Assembly: GCA_021234155.1 (NCBI GenBank)
Contig: JAJEKV010000016.1
Span: 21,269,863 to 21,333,862 of the forward strand
Origin: Isoetes taiwanensis
Taxonomy: Eukaryota > Streptophyta > Lycopodiopsida > Isoetales > Isoetaceae
Direction of reading: 5' to 3'
DNA length: 64,000 bases
The notes beneath the pieces are model-generated. The model saw only the letters and a program-made list of their open reading frames with translations. It had not been told where the DNA came from and made no database searches. Positions 59,666 through 64,000 of the stretch are shown here, one piece after another. The first letter of the stretch is position 1; each line of letters begins with the position of its first letter. Position numbers and translations under genes: made by a program.

Positions 59666-61644
59666 CTAATTCCCGCCAACCACACCAGAGACCCACGGCA
59701 CAATAACTGGAGCTGTGGGATGTGTGTGCCTGTACTCTTCTTCATAATGTCCTTTGAAATTTAAGTGGGGCTTATCCGACTGCAACAATAAAATAAGCAA
59801 CATCAGAAACTAAATACATTAGTAACATCAGAAAAATATTATTAACACATATAATAGAAAATCACTAAGAAGCACACTAATCTTTACTAACACATGTTTC
59901 CATTAGAAAGTAAAAGGAGCCCTTCGGAACAAAATAGAGTACCTGTTTCAACCAGCACTCTTGGTGTTTATGTTCGTAAATGTCGGGAGAAAAACAGCCA
60001 TTTTCTGCAGGACAGAACACCCATATGTTGCATTTCTTTTCACCTGGTTTGGCCCCTCTAGCCTGATCTATGCATGCTTGACAACAATCAGCAGCACTTT
60101 CAGTGTGATGGGTAAGGCCCCACCTTACTGCAACCCCATCATAATCACTGTGGGCCTCAGCATGACACTCTTCAGGAACTGTTCTTCCTGGTATAATGCC
60201 ATCCTCTGTAGAACATTACATAAATGCATGAAATTCCTTTGAAGCTAAATGAAGAGGGAAGAAACATAGAATTACTCTTGTACCTATCTCAGGGCCAAGT
60301 ACTGTTGAAGTTCCATCTCCATCAGCATCTGCATCAGTCTTTGGAGCTTCAGATGGTATAGGTGCACCACTGATTACCTGACGTAACAAAGATTCCCATC
60401 CCAACTCCAAAAGTCTGGCCACTTCTTCTGCTCAGGTTACCCGCAGTACAGAATCGTAAACATGTAGCTCAAAACCTGGAATTATAATTAGTTCAATGCC
60501 ACAACCCTCCATCCCATGTAGCATATAAACAGACACTTTGCTCCCCATTTTTAGACTCATAATTACCCTAAAAGCAGAGCAACCATACCCTCAGCCAGGG
60601 ATCTAGCTATATTGTCAGGATCAACACTTCTTTTTATTTTGCTTGCAACAGCATGATTCCAATTTGCGAGCTTCTTAGGCCATTCGTCTACAGCTGAAAG
60701 ACACCCACAAATTTTCATCAATAAACACACACAAGAAATTAATGAGCATCAACCAAAAATTGACAAAACTTTCTACAGAATGTAAGTACGAGCCTGCAAT
60801 GTGCAGAAAGAATAAAACGAAATAACATTGCAAAATTATTGGATGTAAAATGTTGTTTTCCACACATTTCTTGACGAACAGTACAACATTAGAAAAGTTA
60901 TATCTATCTAAGATAAGAGTAGTCATTTACCCTTTTGATTGGACTGGTTATATAATAACTGTAAATCCTCCAATCTTTGTGAAAGCTCTAACGCAACTTT
61001 CTCCATTATGGCATTTGATATGCCCTCTGTGCCTACATCAAGATTTTCGTGTTCAATCTCTTTCACCTAAGAGATGACGCTTAAAAGGTCAGGTGAATGT
61101 TGAAAGACGTTCAAACATAAAACAACATAACTTGAAGTTTTAAAATTAGAAGTTTTGTGAATGGCTTTGAAATTAAAAGTTTCTTTTGCCATGGATAAGG
61201 CAACTACGTCTTCTACAATACCCTTTCTATAAGGTCATGCGGTTCAACAGCCCTCCTTATCTCGTTGGATTCCTGAACTCGATTAGCTTCCTCTGCTGAA
61301 TAACCAATCACTGCAAGTAGCAAAGGTAGTTCTTTCAAAATATAACCATTTTCAACCATATCCAAAACCCAAAAACGGTACCGATAAAGAAATTATTTCC
61401 AAGTAAACCCAAAACCGAAGTAAGAAACTAACAAGAAAATACCAGTTCTCCGATGCAAATGTGCGCTCTTGGAACCGGGAGAGGAAGAACGAGGCCCGAT
61501 ATGAACAGGGCCAAGCAATGTTTGAAGCACAAAGAGGGCTCCCACAAAATTGAAAGCGCAGATGAAAGCAATAGCTTTTTTGAAAGAACATCTGACTGCT
61601 GGTCTGCTACTGGGCGCATCGGCGGGAATACCATGCTGCGCCAT
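59666..61644 (-). CDS. Seven-exon gene for a conserved-looking type II membrane protein with Cys-rich domain
   Basis: Proposed exons: 61644-61443, 61310-61222, 61066-60931, 60693-60589, 60475-60284, 60205-59943 and 59779-59666; all introns GT-AG and phases agree (366 codons plus stop). The N-terminus has a single hydrophobic anchor (AIAFICAFNFVGALFVLQTL) after a short basic segment, so the rest is probably luminal. Exons 2-4 are helical and charged (EEANRVQESNEIRRAVEPHD; LELSQRLEDLQLLYNQ). Exon 6 is Cys-rich: SAADCCQACIDQARGAKPGE, then KKCNIWVFCPAENGCFSPD and HQECWLKQ, reminiscent of PAN/apple-type domains. It ends TAPVIVPWVSGVVGGN. One lesion: a TGA at about 60436-60434 in exon 5 (VLRVT-stop-AEEVARLLELGW). 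It looks like a real plant gene; the family name is not recalled. It could be a recent null, a decaying copy or an assembly error. Confidence 0.72.
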
Positions 61645-61749
61645 AGCCCGAAGCTTGAAGCCAAGGCGGATCTTGGCGTGGCAATTTTTTAGTTCACAGA
61701 GTACTTGTTTCGCAATTATTACGTGGCACTGGCTGGAGAAAGAATTTCA

Positions 61750-61905
61750 AGTTCTTTCAACATTTTTGGGTTGCCCCTGGCAGGGGGGCAAACCCTCATG
61801 TGGGTTTTTAGCATATTCTAAGTATATGCTAGAATATGCCAGAAACCGCTGCAAACCGGCAAACAGGCTAACCGGTTGTGCTGTTTCTACTGAATCTGAG
61901 AGCAG
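61750..61905 (+). repeat. Dispersed repeat, second copy
   Basis: tttttgggttgcccctggca followed by catgtgggttttt, an agcatattctaagtatatgc/tagaatatgcc imperfect palindrome and gctaaccggttgtg. It matches 51165-51375 in order. It lies just upstream of the minus-strand membrane-protein gene. Confidence 0.75.
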
Positions 61906-62097
61906 AGCTCTTTCATTGCAATCATACCAAATTGAGAGGGGAGAGATTTGGCAGCGGTGATGTTGAAACTAGAAGGTGCGGAAGTGGAGTTAGTGTTGAG
62001 CAAACACTGGCAGAATCGTTGAAAAATTTTTAAAAATTAGGGCCAGCGTGTTGTCCAGTTCTTGGGTCAATATGGTAAAACAAGGTGCGTTGCAGCT

Positions 62098-63385
62098 ATG
62101 TCGGGGACGTGCTAGAACAAGCTAGATTAGCACACGAAGAAATCGAACGCTTGGAAAGACTGGTTGTAAATAAGCTTCAGAAGGAGGTGAAACACAAAGA
62201 AACTCTGCAACAAAATCATAGGGTTAAGCACATGATCGATTCAATTCTTGCTATTGAGGCTAGGCTTGTGGAAATCTATGAAGACAAGGATAGTGCTATA
62301 AAGGAAGAAATTGATGCTCTTGCAGGTGAACGCGCTGATTCAGGTACAAATAATGTCTTTGGCAGCTTCTATGACAGGCTGAAGGAAATTAAGGACTATC
62401 ATAGGTGGCACCAACATTCTCAAGTTTTAGACCCAGATTTTGTTTTAGAGGAGATGCTTAAAGAAGAGCCTGTCATTGAGTCTAGTGGAGAAGAAGGATA
62501 CGACAGGTATCTTGATATGCACGAGTTGTTTCATCATTTCCTCAATGCCAAGTTCGGCACAGAAGCATTCCAATCAATACCAAGAATATATGGAAGTCTT
62601 CTTGCATTATCTCGTATCATTTTTTGAGAGAACACAGCCTCTAAAGGACGTGGGAAAGATTTTTTTTTTAAGTTGAATCAGAGTTTGAAGAGCAATGGGC
62701 GGCTGGAAAAGTGAAAGGTAAAAAGATGGATCAATAGAAGATGATTATGATTCTGCTGAACAGCGGGCTGAACTCGGTGAGGATAAACTGAAATGCGCTC
62801 TGACTGCTATTGGCTTGAAGAGTGGTGGCACAGCGCAATGGCATGCACAAAGATTGTTTTTGACAAAGTTTACTCCATTAAAAAGTTGGATAAGAATCTC
62901 TTTGCAACAGAAAAACCAAAATATTGTCTGAAGGACATTGCATTGCTGGAGACAAGGTCTCGCACTTATATAAGCTTCTCAATGATGTAATTGAGGAAAC
63001 CAAGGCTCATGTTGAGAAAAAACAAGCTTTAAGATATGAAGAAATGGAAGTAGAATGAGAAGAGGAAGACATGCAACCCGAGAGTGAGAGTGATGATGAC
63101 GAGCAACAAGTGTATAATCCATTGAAGCTGCCTGTGGAATGGAATGGAAAGTTTATCCCCTATTGGCTTTACAAGCTTCATGATCTTGGTCAAGAGTTCA
63201 AGTGTGAAATATGTGGAAATTCTAGTTATTGGGGTCGTAGAGCCTTCTAAAGACATTTCAAGGAATTTTAGCACTAGCATGGAATGCGATGCTTGGGGAT
63301 ACACAATACAAAAAAAAAGTCATGAAGTCACCTCTATCATATAGAGACTTGCAATGGCAAGGATTGATCTGATGAAGAAAGGTTA
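62098..63385 (+). pseudogene. SF3A3: SF3A3 (SF3a60) splicing-factor pseudogene
   Basis: Intronless copy of the U2 snRNP SF3a 60-kDa subunit. ATG at 62098 (MSGT) is followed by a one-base shift, then VLEQARLAHEEIERLERLVV and NVFGSFYDRLKEIKDYHRWH, then RYLDMHELFHHFLNAKFG. The frame breaks near 62570 (EVFLHYLVSFFERTQPL continues in another frame). A damaged middle includes the SAP-like stretch. The C-terminal C2H2-type matrin finger region is readable at 63110-63300 ([20 protein letters not shown], then [20 protein letters not shown]). It stops matching at about 63385, just before a GTTAGT. At least four frameshifts or stops. Lack of introns over 1.2 kb suggests a retrocopy, but the sudden end leaves a partial gene duplicate possible. 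Confidence 0.85.
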
Positions 63386-64000
63386 GTCAAACATATGCAT
63401 TGTAAGAATTGTAGTGAACTTATCATATTGCGCCTGATGTGAAATCATGTTGTAACCACTTGGGCTTTTGTTTATCCTTTATTGCCTGCATAGCTTGATT
63501 TTAGGTTCTCTTGTTTTTAATGTTGTTTCTTGATCAACTTCTGGAGCTGTAAGCATTCTGGACGAAAGAACAAATTTGGCAAAGAAACAATGAAGGATAA
63601 TATATGAATCTTTTGTATGACCTGGTCAAGTAACAATAAAAAAATATGCTCCATTTCCAAAAGTACTCTTAGTTTTCTTCACAAGCAACGACCATTTCAG
63701 TTTCAACAAGCAAATGCAACTAGGAACTACCTAAAATTGGTTATAGCTTGAAACATAATACTACTACTACTGTAAAGATAAGTTTCCATGTCTTCGTGAA
63801 GCCAGGTTGTTAGATTGAATTTTAAATTGTATTTTTGTGATGTCTCTTGGTTGTTGTTTCTGATGCCTTATTTATCATTTTAATGTCTTAGACATTCATT
63901 TGTATTTCTTATTGATTCATTTTCTCCTCATTTGAAGTCAATGGTGGATTAGCCACTAGTCCATTGGTTTTAAAAAAAAAAAAAAATTGTTACCATGAGA
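63386..64000. other. No supportable gene
   Basis: AT-rich; a poly(A) tract lies at 63973-63986. Nothing recognised on either strand. Confidence 0.45.

Noticed and set aside
59943-60205. Frameshift in exon 6 of the membrane-protein gene
   Set aside because: Recounting the run of five T residues restores the frame through SPDIYEHKHQECW, so only the exon 5 TGA remains.
59961-60242. 93-residue plus-strand ORF
   Set aside because: Antisense shadow of exon 6 of the minus-strand membrane-protein gene.

Overview
This is nuclear DNA of a land plant. The evidence is multi-exon genes with short GT-AG introns, a plant-specific CCT-domain gene, a BAHD acyltransferase relic, plant-type PIF/Harbinger transposons with two convergent ORFs, chromovirus-type Ty3/gypsy elements, plant LINEs with a zf-RVT domain, and very long (CT)n tracts. 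I cannot fix the lineage from sequence alone. Most of the window is old, mutated transposable-element DNA; two host genes stand out.

Layout. 1.8-4.1 kb: 5' half of a LINE. 5.26-9.49 kb: a block bounded by 123-bp inverted arms that contains PIF/Harbinger copy A. 10.9 kb: a MITE with 29-bp inverted ends. 12.7-15.1 kb: LINE reverse-transcriptase and 3'-end remnants. 17.3 kb: a chromovirus integrase C-terminus with chromodomain. 19.4-20.5 kb: gypsy pol debris. 21.7-23.3 kb: two LINE fragments. 24.2-26.7 kb (-): a complete five-exon CCT-domain gene. 30.1-34.9 kb: PIF/Harbinger copy B, with an extra ORF between its two genes.

36.3-46.0 kb is the most interesting part. A 1.6-kb LTR with TGTGAC/GTCACA ends and a tRNA-iMet-like primer site is followed by an ORF that starts like a histone H3 tail and ends in a recognisable H3 histone fold. 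A second unrecognised ORF with its own TATA box, then gag, protease and reverse transcriptase, follow, and the element ends in a truncated 3' LTR. A chromovirus-type retroelement carrying an H3-related histone is, as far as I know, undescribed; all of its frames are now broken.

48-50.9 kb (-): a LINE-B/LINE-A chimera. 53.6-54.5 kb: BAHD pseudogene. 55.9-56.7 kb: a second gag copy of the histone-bearing family. 57.1 kb: Tourist-like MITE. 57.7 kb: LRR relic. 59.7-61.6 kb (-): a seven-exon gene for a conserved-looking membrane protein with one in-frame stop. 62.1-63.4 kb: SF3A3 (SF3a60) pseudogene.
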